Assembly: GCA_946811185.2 (NCBI GenBank)
Contig: OX328098.1
Location: 37,511,650 to 37,575,649, forward strand
DNA: 64,000 nt
Origin: Hippopus hippopus
Taxonomy: Eukaryota; Mollusca; Bivalvia; Cardiida; Cardiidae
Direction of reading: 5' to 3'
Position 1 is the stretch's first letter. Each line of letters starts with the position of its first letter. Positions 10,355 through 20,869 of the stretch are shown in pieces. The notes under the pieces were generated by a model. It worked only from the letters and a program-made list of their open reading frames with translations. It searched no databases and had not been told where the DNA came from. The position numbers and the translations under genes are program-made.

Positions 10355-11114
10355 TTACAAGAGTTTTTGCAATATGCTTGTTTGTGACTGTAGCATTTTA
10401 GTGGATGGTTCAACAAGATAAGTTGAATCATTTCTCCCGGATATACCCGAGACCTTCCCATACACAATAACCTGAGTCCTAGCAGGAATAGAGATATCAT
10501 CGGAAATTGTCACTCTGTAGCAACCAAATGACCCGTGACTTTGAAGTTTCAAGACTAAATCTTTGATTGATAGTGTGTTATTAACAACATCTATACAACA
10601 GTTATACCTTTTCATAAAGTCAATGCCCATCATGAGGTCACTTTCAACATCTGCGATAATAACGTCGGCTTCATATTGTCTGCCTTTTATGCCAATCGTA
10701 ATGCTTGCTCTTCCTTTTATATTTAATATTACCTGAGGCTGCCACCAGAGTTTTATCATATCTAGTCAAATTCCTTTTTCTGGTACTGTCTAATGCATCC
10801 CAGCATCGTGAAGACAGTATGCTTACTGTAGCTCCAGTGTCTATTAAACAATCAAGATTTTGTCCAAAGAGATCTACTGGTACAAAGAGACCCGAGCCGA
10901 CCGAATTAGCGTTTGGCAGGGCTTCATTATCAGTCTGAGTTTTTTCATTTCCCTGCATTTTAGTTCCTGTCCCTGTCTGATCTAACTTTGGACATTTTTT
11001 ACGCAAATGGGACGTTGACCCACAAATGTAACAAGCTTTTCTGCGACGTCGAAAATCCTGTTGAGATTGCCTGCTTCGTTGGTCTTCTTGCATTGTCTGC
11101 AACTGCTTCTCCAA
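10355..11114 (-). pseudogene. Nucleocapsid zinc knuckle and protease, in overlapping frames
   Basis: Frame 11114-10671 has a basic stretch, one CCHC knuckle (C-YI-C-GSTS-H-LRKK-C, about 10992-11033) and the retropepsin active site LIDTGAT (catalytic Asp codon at about 10841). Frame 10759-10355 continues the protease fold (VIIADVESDLMMGIDFM, the C-terminal Gly-containing motif). The two frames overlap near 10700, where the correct reading must shift. Confidence 0.82.
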
Positions 11115-11605
11115 TCTATCAACTGTATCCTCAAGACGCCGTAAGGCATTCCAGTCAGGATCCTTAGGAACGCTATCACCTTCTGGGTGCTTTTGGATCC
11201 TATTATCCCATGACCTTCAAGTTTGGTCTTTTCAGCTCTAGTAAAGGCCTCTAATTCAACTGAATGACGTATAGCGTCGTTGAGGCAAGATGGCCGAGCT
11301 TGTTTGATTCGAGGACGCATGTCCACACTTTTGAGTGCGTCTACAAACTGCTCTTTAGCCAATGTTTCCTTTAAATCTGCCGGGACTGTTGGGTATGCTA
11401 AGTTGGTAAGACGACGTATTTCTTGTCCTAGTTCTGACAATGTTTCAGATGGTTTCTGGCGCCGTATTCTCAATTGTACCCTATAAAGCTCTGTTTGGTT
11501 AGGTGGTGCAAAGCGTTCCTCAAACGCGCTAACAAGGGTACAGTAGTTTTTAGATGTGGACGAAAGGTTACCAAAGACGCCCTGAGCCTGGCCACGCAAG
11601 GACAC
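10982..11605 (-). pseudogene. Gag capsid-like region
   Basis: A frame of 207 residues containing a retrotransposon gag pattern: SLRGQAQGVFGNLS, FEERFAPPNQTELYRVQL, ETLSELGQEIRRLTNLAYP and FVDALKS. The last quarter leaves the gag frame before the zinc knuckle, which continues in the frame starting at 11114. It lies between the N-terminal gag frame and protease. Confidence 0.78.
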
Positions 11606-11715
11606 TGCCAGTTACTGACCTTTTTGTCTCTCTGTCTAATTATTTATTTCCGCGCACACCTCAAAATGAGCCTTGTAATCTGACAACGATGTGGTGCCAT
11701 CAAAAGTTGCAGGTT

Positions 11716-12012
11716 TCATGAAAGTTGTTGACGTCGAAGATCATCTTCATTTCCCTTTTCAATATTGCGAGGGTCAAGTGTTCCTGCTTCCATGAATGCA
11801 GCTCGTGGAGTACTACTGCAGGGTACGTCATTATGTCTACTTCTCAGTGTATGCGTAATGCCGAGTTCCTGAGGTCTAGGGGTACCTACTGACATGTTAC
11901 TTATTTGATGCTGTAGGTCTGCAATATCGCGTTGCATTTTGAGTCGGGCATTTTCATGTTCAAGCCTCCTTATACAGTCTGTAAGTTCCTCATGATTTGG
12001 TAATGAAGCCAT
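11716..12012 (-). CDS. N-terminal gag frame with coiled coil
   Basis: A 98-residue frame whose ATG lies 66 bp inside the 5' LTR, the expected gag start. It opens with a heptad-like helix (LTDCIRRLEHENARLKMQRD and onward) that could form a coiled coil. A frame change near 11716 separates it from the capsid-like frame. Confidence 0.7.
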   Translation of the reverse strand: MASLPNHEELTDCIRRLEHENARLKMQRDIADLQHQISNMSVGTPRPQELGITHTLRSRHNDVPCSSTPRAAFMEAGTLDPRNIEKGNEDDLRRQQLS

Positions 12013-12059
12013 TGTAGACTTATGGGCATGAGTCTGTCAATGGGGATATTGACAATGTA

Positions 12060-12076
12060 TCCCACCGCTGCCACCA
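12060..12076 (-). other. Candidate primer binding site
   Basis: Two bases inside the 5' LTR the minus strand reads TGGTGGCAGCGGTGGG. The leading TGG is complementary to a tRNA CCA end, as expected for tRNA-primed minus-strand synthesis. I did not assign the tRNA. Confidence 0.6.
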
Positions 12077-12078
12077 GT

Positions 12079-13004
12079 CGTAGCGTACCAACAAATTAAC
12101 AAGGGAACTAAGGTATAAACAAGACTTTCTCCAAAGCGCTATTAATTTGGCGTCACAATTCCTCGAAAATACGTAAAACAGTTGGAGGGTCACCGTTGAG
12201 CAGCCTTGGGTGAAATCTCAAGCCTCGGTAAAGCCCCGCATCAATTGCTTCAAAAATGCAACATGTGGCTTCAATGAAGCTACACCATGACCTCGATGAC
12301 GCTATAAAATTTGGTTTCAATGAAGTTTGTACTGTAGCCTCAATGACGCTGTGCAGTTGCTTCAATAAAGCTCCCACCGCAGCTTCAATGATGCTACGCA
12401 CAACAAACCTTAGCTTCAGAGTTCTCCTGTCTTGTAGTATTGAATTACCAACCACAACAACTGAGCCGAGCCGCCCGACGTCAAAATGCTCCTTAATATC
12501 TGTTAGAATGTAACAGAGAAAGGTAGCATACAAACTGTCTAATTACCCAAATCTCGAGCTGTTGTTGTAGCAATGTTAACTACCTGCTGTTCTCACACGA
12601 ACTGCCGCTCAACTGACTTGCATCCGCTTTTATACCCTCTCTCTATTGAGCGCCACCTAGTGGGGTTACGGCTTCTACCGAACTCTACCGGACACCAACG
12701 AAGTGATTATTTACGGTCTAATGAGCGCCTGGAGACTGCAGATCATTGATTAACTAAGGCGTGTACAATATTTACAAGTAAATGGAGGCGTAGGCCATGT
12801 AGCATAAAAATTACAGTTATCATTATAACCAACGTGAGTTACTAACGTTTCTCGAGATTGTTAGGGAAGATTGGGGGAAAGATACTAACCAAAAAATTGC
12901 GATGAAATGTACCGTTGCTTCCTCTGTGCAAATGCCGCTGTCTAAGTAAAGGGGAGCAACTTTTGTTGATTCTTGAGCTATTGTACCATACAAAATTCGC
13001 TACA
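12079..13004 (-). repeat. 5' LTR of the Ty3/gypsy element
   Basis: This is the upstream LTR in the element's own orientation. It ends CGCTACA at 13004. Its inner end begins CGTAGCG where the other LTR has TGTAGCG. The promoter is at 12627-12634. Differences from the 3' LTR cluster at 12100-12370 and 12890-12985; the middle is almost identical. Confidence 0.93.
12627..12634 (-). promoter_or_regulatory. TATA box of the 5' LTR promoter
   Basis: Minus-strand GGGTATAAAAGCGG is a strong TATA match. Transcription would start about 30 bp on, near 12595-12605, in CGGCAGTTCGTGTGAG. This marks the U3/R boundary. Confidence 0.7.
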
Positions 13005-13199
13005 AAAGTTTTGTACAAAGTACATACTGGATTACAACATGTCTTCTCTATCAAACCCTTCTGCCAAGATACTTGGTCTCCTACAGTTACAGTTCAGTTC
13101 ACAAATTTAATTTATGTCTCCTTCAGAAAATCTGCAGCAGAATTTTGTGAGTGTTTGCTCTTGCAAATGAAGAAAATTAAGTATTGAAGTACATGCAGT

Positions 13200-13430
13200 T
13201 TAACTCTTAACAAAATGACAAAATTTTGGACTTGTCCAAAGAGAACGCATTTGCAAACAAATTAAATTTCATCAGAACCATGAAATTTGTATTTCATAGG
13301 GTATAAGACATTGTGGGAAATGGAGAAAATGCAGGTTACAAGTACTTACTATATTTTCCGATAGTGTTTTCTGAAGCTTTTTCTCTCATGCAGGGTCATT
13401 TAAAGTTGGGATTGTATGGTAAAGATTTAA
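13200..13430 (-). mobile_element. TTAA-flanked hairpin MITE, reverse orientation
   Basis: A 223-bp body (13204-13426) between TTAA at 13200-13203 and TTAA at 13427-13430. The terminal sequence is diverged (CTCTTAACAAA), but GTATGGTAAAGA remains at the right end, and the core GAAAATGCAGGTTAC is visible near 13325. Confidence 0.7.
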
Positions 13431-13555
13431 GAGTGAGATTTTTGTTTATTTCTTGTATTTCTTATATATACAAAATTGAGTCCACATATACCATTTTGTT
13501 CCCGAACTCATATACAGTATTTTTTTAGAAAAGAGACCTGTTTGAAACAGATTAC

Positions 13556-13809
13556 CATGAAACTTCCTCACATCTGAATTAACATTTTATCTGTGAATTT
13601 GTGTTTTTTTCCATCTGATTTACATGTTTTATTGAAGTCTTGAGTTAATATCTGATTTATATGTTGTTAATGAGGTCTGAGTTTCCATCTAATATCTATT
13701 TTTAATTGAAGTCGTGAGTTTACATCTGATTTATATGTTTTGATGAAGTCTTGAATTTCCATCTGATTTATATGTTTTAATGAAGTCTTGAGTTTTCATC
13801 TGATTTATA
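13556..13809 (+). repeat. 37-bp minisatellite, left part
   Basis: Degenerate tandem copies of a unit like GAAGTCTTGAGTTTTCATCT plus GATTTATATGTTTTAAT, with a period of about 37 bp and six to seven units. The array stops abruptly at 13809 and resumes at 15619, so the element between was inserted into it. A lone unit also occurs at about 17635-17690. Confidence 0.75.
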
Positions 13810-15618
13810 GACTCATTCTCACGAAACATGACCATTAGGCATATAAAAATCCGAAATTTTTCGTGTCATCTTTTATCACTTTGCTTCGTTTCGCCACATA
13901 CTTCCATGTTTAAAGCTACCGAATTTTGAATTTCACTAGCCTTGAATCCATTTCTACGAGGTTTCACCTATGTTTATGTATATACAAGCAATATCAACTC
14001 TGCATGATTTTAAGAACTACTATTGCACAGAATAGAAACCCTTTCCAAGCGTGTCAGCTTTGGGCAATTTTGAACGTTTTTGTCGTAATTTTAATAAAAT
14101 GTTGCGTCGATTGGTATTTAATATGTGTATGTTACCAAGAAAAATATGCACTTTCCTGGGCTTGAAAAATATATTTCCATGAAAATGATGCAGTATATGC
14201 TTGAAAACTATTCTATTCTTTTTCATAAAATATGCCAAAGGTGGGGTAATTTTCAAGAATCCTATGCTTTCAAACAGTAAACATGTTTACTGATTAGAGC
14301 TCAAACTTTTTTGTCCTCAAATGAATAATTAAAATTATATTAGAACTTTTCCCACTGTCCCGTTAATTACTAGTGATTATCCCGTCTATTACTTTGTCTA
14401 TAAAAGCCTAATTGAACGCTATTTTAACGTGATTTACCCAGATTGATAAGGAAAGCCAACCGAGTTATTTACCAAAAAGCATATCGACACACTGCAGTGA
14501 AGAATGAACAAGGAACATGACTGTTGACTTTAACCCTTTGTCCCGTTTTTTACACTCAGAGTGTTAACATTATGAACACTTGTAGAAATATTTCAATTGG
14601 TAACTTTTCCGAACGTCATCTTGAACTGTGAAAATTCAACCTAATATCATTATTGGTTCAAATATAATCATCACTGGATCTAATGACATCTTTTTTTTTT
14701 GCATCTCTTTATTATTTCCCAGCTTCACTTTTTTCCACTATTGAGATATCACGTTTTAACCACTATCTGACACCTTATGTAGTAAATCTTTGAAGTTAAT
14801 CTGTGTTATCTTTGTACATTTCGATTATTATTGTCGAAGGAATATCGACCCTCGAGCAATATGTTTTTGATGACAAAAAAAAAGAAAAAAAAACCACCAT
14901 ACCCCACTTAAATTCACCATAGACGCTTCCCCCCCCCCCCAACCCCAACCCCGCAAGCATCGACAAAGGTCTGACAAATGATCACCATTTCTTAGAACTA
15001 AGACTAACATCAGGCAAAAATGGAATAAATGCATACTTGGTATCAATTTAAATGAGCAATGCTTTGGCAAACGGTGGCTTAATCCATCTCTGTAATGTGT
15101 TGAAACAAGCAAGTCATTACATAGTAATGGATCCATGGAATCCATTTTGTCAAATCATGAGGTACTTGGACCTGTAGAAAGTTTCAAAAAGCAAGTTGTT
15201 TCCACATTTGTCAGCCTGTGCCGACATTGGCGTCACACCTGAGTCTCGTTATTTTTTTTAGCATTCCTTATATTCTGTTAGATTTTTTTTTTTTTTTTTG
15301 AAAAGTAGCAAGGCTTCCATCAGAACTTTGCATAAAAAGGTTGATTACCTCGAAATACTTGTTTCAATTGGTTGTATTAGTCAACTTCAATAATGATTAT
15401 TTCTTGGCAACATGACATTTTCAGTGACCAAGCTACACATAATATGCATGGGCCTTGATTGGACGGCCTCAGGAAGAGCAAGATACATCTACATTTTGTC
15501 TTTGCATGTTATAGTTGGTAATTTTGATTACAATTGTCCCCTTGAAGTAATGGATCTTTTTTTTTTTTTTTTTCAAAGTATGGTGACATTGATCGGTCAA
15601 ATGAATTGAGAATGAGTC
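13810..15618. mobile_element. 1.8 kb inverted-repeat element inserted in the minisatellite
   Basis: The ends are GACTCATTCTCA (13810-13821) and its exact complement TGAGAATGAGTC (15607-15618). No transposase frame was found, so it is non-autonomous. It contains homopolymer runs (T at about 14691-14700 and 15286-15299, C at about 14931-14940). At about 15040-15230 it holds a fragment of the palindromic repeat whose better copies are at 25606 and 35589. The superfamily is unknown. Confidence 0.65.
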
Positions 15619-15735
15619 TGTCTGTTTTAATGAAGTCAATAGTTTTCGTCTGATTTACATGTTTTGATGAAGTCTTGAGTTTTCATCTAATTTATACATC
15701 TATGTCGTTATTGAAGTCTTGAGTTTTTAGGATTT
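15619..15735 (+). repeat. 37-bp minisatellite, right part
   Basis: Three more units of the array at 13556 (TTTTAATGAAGTC…TCATCTAATTTATAC). They restart exactly where the inverted-repeat element ends. Confidence 0.7.
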
Positions 15736-15792
15736 TCATATTGCTTGTAAAGTCTTAACTAATCCATATTGAGTGACATCATATTGTATAAA

Positions 15793-16920
15793 GTAGGTAG
15801 CCTGTGGCTGTTCCACGTCTGCAGCCTCCGATACTTTATCACTGAATGTCACTTGACGTAAACAAATCGTCATTTTCCTCTACTCGACCAAGGATGAAGA
15901 AAAAACTCAGGGATTTACTGAAATTAACTGTTTTTGATAAAAAATTAAATGACAACGATGAAACTATTTGAAATTTTAGCGGTAGACATATATAAATCAG
16001 GTGTCTTTTCATGGTGATCGTTAGTTCAAAACTAGTCGGTGTTGCATTAGAAATTGGATTGGGAGTGGGTGGAGTAATATTCAGAGCATTCGAAGCAACT
16101 GCGACTCTAATACTTGACGATACATTCATGACTTCTTTGTTATTTGAAAAGGAGAAAATATAACAGTAATACAGGATTTTTGTTTTAATATTATGTTCGA
16201 TGCCTAAGATTTTATTGAATTTTTGATATTCTTTGTATTTACCGACCAGGCAGTGGGGTTTTGTTTTGGTTAGTAACTGGAACAGCCATTGTTTATTCAA
16301 AGGAATATTCTAACATGACATCTGAAACCGGCTCTATAAACACAGTGCAACGAAATCGTGGTAAAATCTACGTCATACTATATAGAGTGACGTCGTTCTC
16401 TATAGAGTAAGTCGCCTGTGGCTGTTCCATGTCTTCGCCCTCCGATATTTCATCAATGAAAGTCACTTGACGTACAAACAAATCGTCATTTTCCGCTTTT
16501 TGAGTAAGGATATAAAACTCTTCAAGGAATTACTAATGTTAACTGTTTTAATAAAAATTGACAACTATGGAACTATTTGAAATGTTACCAGTAAACATAT
16601 GTAAATCAAGTGTCTTTTCAAATTAAATGTTGGTTCAAAACTGACCACTGTTGCATTGGAAATTGCATTGGAAGTGGGTGGAGTAATATTCAGACCATTC
16701 GAAGCAACTTCGACTCTGGTGCTTGACAATACATTCATTCTTCTTTGTCATTTGAAAGGGAGAAAATATATTAGTAAAACAGTGCAGTTTTTTTATGTTG
16801 TGTTTGATACTAAAGGTTTTATTGAAATTTTGATTCTTTTCATATTTACGGACAGGGCTGTGGGGTTGTGTTTTGGTAAATAACTGGAACAGCAGTGGTT
16901 TATTAAATGGAATATAATCC
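15793..16920. repeat. Tandem pair of about 500 bp units
   Basis: Unit 1 (about 15793-16300) and unit 2 (about 16405-16920) share long stretches: GCCTGTGGCTGTTCCA near the start, CACTTGACGTA, GTGGGTGGAGTAATATTCAG and AACTGGAACAGC at the end. GGCTGTTCCA at the start and TGGAACAGCC at the end are inverted within each unit. The linker carries GAAATCGTGGTAAAAT, also found at about 61216 beside the hairpin at 61231. No protein was recognised. Confidence 0.7.
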
Positions 16921-16984
16921 GCATCCGCGTTTTTACACTAAGTATGAACTTATTTTCCTTTGATTAAGAGTTGGTCATGTTAGA

Positions 16985-17162
16985 ATTGAAATAATCTTCT
17001 TTCTATCGTGGTTTATCGTTCAATAAACCACGTTGCGAGTTATGAGGCGCAATGAATAAACCATTCGGGCTATCTCCCTCGTGGATTATTTGTTGTGCCT
17101 CATAACTCACAATCGTGGTTTATTGAACGATAAATCACAATAGAAAGAAGATTATTTCTTAA
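16985..17162. mobile_element. Long hairpin element, copy 1
   Basis: The left arm contains ATAATCTTCTTTCTATCGTG, then GTTTATCGTTCAATAAACCA, then GAGTTATGAGGC. The right arm carries their complements in reverse order and ends AAGAAGATTATTTCTTAA. The arms are about 75 bp with a short centre, so either strand can fold into one long hairpin. Two other copies follow at 17229 and 61231. Confidence 0.8.
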
Positions 17163-17228
17163 TTATCTGCATCTGCTCTTGTACACTAAGTATAAACTTG
17201 TTTTCCTTTGATAAAGAGCTGTTCATGT

Positions 17229-17388
17229 TAGAATCGAAATAATCTTCTTTCTATTGTGGTTTATCGTTCAATAAACTACGGTTGTGAGTTATGAGGCACA
17301 GTAAATAATCAACGGAGGCTATCGCCTCATAACTCACAACCGTGGTTTATTGAACGATAAACCACGATAGAAAGAAGATTATTTCTTA
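17229..17388. mobile_element. Long hairpin element, copy 2
   Basis: Same family as 16985-17162, about 70 bp downstream and in the same orientation, with the centre shortened to GGAGGCTATCGCCTC. The flanking TAAACTTGTTTTCCTTTGAT phrase also matches the flank of copy 1, so the two copies arose by a duplication including flank. Confidence 0.8.
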
Positions 17389-17770
17389 ACTAAACAATCC
17401 AGAGTTTTAACAACACAGAGTAAAAGATTTTTGAAAACTTTGTGCAAAAGAGAGAATGTTTGTTACCAGCACCTTCTCCTTTTCCCACAGTGTTTTCAAT
17501 AATTACTCTTTTTCCCTCAAAGTTTTCTACTCTTTCTCATACAAATACCATTATTTGTACCACATTTGTTCTGTCACCTGGAAATGCTTTCAAAATGGAC
17601 CTGTGTATAATTTTGTCAGTTAGTAAAAAGTTAATGAAGTCTTCAGTTGTCATCTGATTGTTATGTTGTTGATAATTCTTGAGATTTTATCCATACCAGA
17701 CAACTAAATTTTACACATGTTCTTATTGAAAGCATTTTGCATACAACAAGTTGCAAGTGGCTCACTTTTA

Positions 17771-18225
17771 GTCCCCTACCGGCGAAGCCGAAGGGGACTT
17801 TAGGTTTGCACTCCGTCCGTCCGTCTGTCTGTCTGTCCGTCAGTCCGCACGCAAATCAGTTTTCCGGACTTTTTTCTAAACGCTGGCAGATATTGAGCTG
17901 ATTTTTGGTGTGTAAGTCAACCACCATGAGTTACAGATCAATTTCGAGTTTCGTTACGGTCCACTGATTTTTGACGAAATTACGGGCCTTGGACTTCGAA
18001 ATTTTCACTAAAAAATAAAACAGTTTTCCGGAATTTTTTTCTAAACGCTGGCAGATATTGAGCTGATTTTCGGTGTGTAAGCCAACCACCATGAGTTACA
18101 GATCAAGTTCGAGTTTCGTTCCGGTCCACCGATTTTTGACGAACTTACGGGCGTTGAACTTAGAAAATTTCACTGAAAAAAACAGTTTTCCGGACTTTTT
18201 TTCTAAACGCTGGCAGATATTGACC
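17771..18225 (+). repeat. Hairpin-headed 162-bp satellite block
   Basis: It starts with a short stem-loop (CCCCTACCGGCGAAGCCGAAGGGG), then a CCGT/CTGT-rich microsatellite. Nearly three tandem units follow, opening AACAGTTTTCCGGA at about 17858, 18020 and 18181. The last unit is cut off where the next repeat begins at 18226. Confidence 0.75.
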
Positions 18226-18693
18226 TTATGAATTCTCCTTTCCCCTGTACGGTTTCAAAGTTGTTCGTAGGAGGCATTTCGAGTCGTCTTTGTGATTTTA
18301 CAGACCTCTGTCATTCGGGCATTGTCAAAATTTACCAATTAAGCTACAACTGTTAATTTATGGTGGCATATTTCTGCCGCGAGATACGAGATAGCTATCA
18401 TGATAATTTAAGAGAATTATCGTGATAAAACAAAAAAATTCACAATAAAAATATCGCAATAATGCTAACTCTTATCATGATTTTTTTTGCTTTGGTGCCC
18501 ACAACTGACATTCATGATACCTATAATTAGATACGGTTTCGGAATACCTTCGTATACAACCTTATGAATTCTCCTTTCCCCTGTACGGTTTCAAAGTTGT
18601 TCGTAGGAGGCATTTCGAGTCGTCTTTGTGATTTTACAGACCTCTATCATTCAGGCATTGTCAAAAGTTACCAATTAAGCTACAACTGTTAAT
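18226..18693. repeat. Direct repeat of about 133 bp around a left inverted-repeat end
   Basis: 18226-18358 and 18560-18693 are nearly identical (both start TTATGAATTCTCCTTTCCCC and end TACAACTGTTAATT). Between them is 18359-18559, which opens with the inverted-repeat end TATGGTGGCATATTTCTGCC. The arrangement suggests insertion or unequal exchange at the left edge of the composite element. Confidence 0.7.
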
Positions 18694-19069
18694 TAATGAT
18701 TCGAAATTTTACTGACTGCAATCTTATTAAAGGGTAACTCCACACCAAAATTTTCATTTCAAAATCGGATAAAACGACACTAGAGTATGTTAACAAAAAT
18801 CTTGTTAACGTTCTGTGATGCTTACTCCACGAGATATAGAGGTTTAAACTTTCGGATTTTCACCTGTGTGGAAGTCGCTAATTAAAAAAAAAAAAAAAAA
18901 AACGGGGCTTCCGGTAGTTTGCCGTGATCTCACAAGTGTGAGAAGATAATTATAGTCGCTATATATGAACTAACACAGAAAATTGAGAAAACTGCATAAT
19001 ATTTATAAAGATATAAATCGCTATTTCATGTTTCAATCACTTGTGTACTGCAGAGTTTCAATCTCTATA

Positions 19070-19540
19070 GCCCCCGTCACACCAAACTAGGTCTTACAAC
19101 GTCTTAACCCGTCCTGACATAATCGGAAAACGGGTTACGGTCGGGGATGAACGTATAATTTTGGCCTGATAATGGCTGAAGCCCCCTATCTCACCAAACC
19201 TATTCCCAGAAAGTCTTAACCCGGTCAACAAAATCGAAAAACTGGCTGGGATAGGACATGTAATTTCGGTCGGTAAAATGCAAACGCACTGCAGGTTATT
19301 GTCTCTAATAGGATCGAAGTACAGCAGTTCCGTTCGTAGTACGTCCATCTCGCTTTAAGTACGTTGTTACTCCGTCTAATCACAGGACGGGATGGATGGC
19401 AAAAAATTTTGAGCAGGCTCAAAGTTCTGGAGCACCCTTCGTAAAAGGATACTAATACGCCCACTTCGTCTAAAGACAGTTTCAGTCCGATCAGCAAAAA
19501 AATTCGGAACAGAGTGAGAACGAGTTTGGCGTGACGGGGG
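19070..19540. mobile_element. Nested 0.47 kb inverted-repeat element in unit A
   Basis: The ends are GCCCCCGTCACACCAAACT and AGTTTGGCGTGACGGGGG, flanked on both sides by TATA (19066-19069 and 19541-19544). There is no real coding. Because it sits at the same place in both 3.1 kb units, it inserted before the duplication. Confidence 0.75.
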
Positions 19541-20789
19541 TATATCGCTCTTACATCTACAATCAAAGGAAAGAAATTTTGAATGAATTAGCTTAGTGGA
19601 GAAAGTACTTATAAACAGGAATAGTTATTCTTCTGGTAACGAACATAAATATTTTGAAATTTATTTCTTGATGTTATTTCAATTGTACCACTACCTAATC
19701 AACGAATTGTAATAGATAAATATAAAAAAAGAAATAATAAATCAAGATAATTGAATCATGCCAAAATTCTCTTCTACTAGGTCGTAGAAGGAAAAAGGAA
19801 AGTTGCAGTGTGAAAAGGAAATTATTCGAGTTAATTTCTAGGGCTGTTTCTACCAAATATAGGACACCGTCGATCATTTAACGGTGTACAAATCCTGCGC
19901 AGTCTGATCTTGATCTACACCATCAGTGTCAGCATTTTACATGTCTCCTTCAGCTTGGAAAGAATTAAAAGCCTTGATCTGCCTTAGAAATCTTATCCTC
20001 TCTTTAACATTCACGAACAACATGAAATCCAGCACATATCCTGAATTTGCTGTTAAAGTTTAAAAAAAATTTTTCACTCGATCTTCATTTATTTTCCTAC
20101 GTGCTTTTTTTTCTTATTATCTCAAATTTGTTTCTTTCATCAACAACAACGTTAAAAGATTGTCTGAATTGCCTCCTGCCTTCCTGTCCTCCATATCATG
20201 CAGTAAACATTTTTGTTCGTCTGCAAAATACAGGGTCAGTCCATTTCCTAAATACTGAGACATGTAAGGCGTACAATTTAAAAGGAAATACCAGCGTGGA
20301 CAAAAATTGTTTAACTGTCTTCTCCCATGTTTCTCCCCGTAATCATATACGAGATAAGAGATGCTGACCATAAAAGCAGCGTAAATTAAAAATTTATAAC
20401 TGCGTACAAACTTTACACAAAATTTTAGTGCGCCAACCTTTTATTTGTAGAAAAGAATTGTGTGTTCCATCCATGTACAAGGACAAAGGGTTAATTCGGT
20501 GCCTCTTTTGTGATGATATCGCACCGTTGTGGTCTGACATATTTTTTTTTTACCCGGCTTACAGCTTGAGGTTAACAAGCACTTGTCATAAACATGTCAT
20601 GTACAAAGATACTCTTTTGTTTTCACGACCATATTGAACCCTTTTTCGTAAATAATGTAAATGGAATTTGGAATTTTACACAGGTTAAATGGGTAAGTCG
20701 AACGTCATAACTTTTGTATTTTCCTCATTCATACGATCTTAAATTAAAAAAAAAAAACGCATAATCTGCTTGTCGAATTTCTTTTCTAA

Positions 20790-20793
<4 letters not shown>

Positions 20794-20866
<73 letters not shown>
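20794..20866 (+). repeat. (CT)n microsatellite
   Basis: About 36 CT repeats with one GTCT interruption. The unit B counterpart at about 23921-23956 is about half as long. Confidence 0.95.

Positions 20867-20869
<3 letters not shown>

Larger units (their letters stand above)
5385..13004 (-). mobile_element. Ty3/gypsy LTR retrotransposon, near full length, frameshifted
   Basis: A 7.6 kb element read on the minus strand. Its LTRs are 925 bp (5385-6309) and 926 bp (12079-13004), ending TGTAGCG…CGCTACA. AAAG is duplicated at 5381-5384 and 13005-13008. The internal order on minus is PBS, gag, zinc knuckle, protease, reverse transcriptase, RNase H, integrase, extension. RT before integrase places it in Ty3/gypsy (Metaviridae). 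By eye the LTRs differ at about a dozen substitutions and one indel, so the insertion is fairly recent. The coding region is nevertheless split by several frameshifts, so this copy probably makes no intact polyprotein, unless the shifts are assembly errors. The clade was not determined. The 925-bp LTR is far longer than that of the bivalve element Steamer. Confidence 0.93.

Noticed and set aside
5385..13004. Steamer retrotransposon of bivalve neoplasia
   Set aside because: The LTRs here are 925 bp, far longer than Steamer's, and the integrase extension does not fit.
19094..19566. 84 and 113 residue minus ORFs repeated near 22247-22691
   Set aside because: They are duplicated because the 3.1 kb unit is duplicated. 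They lie across the nested non-coding element and differ by indels that change the frame.
20047..20371. 106 and 84 residue ORFs repeated at 23173-23500
   Set aside because: Shared by duplication only. The two strands overlap, composition is AT-rich, and no motif was seen.
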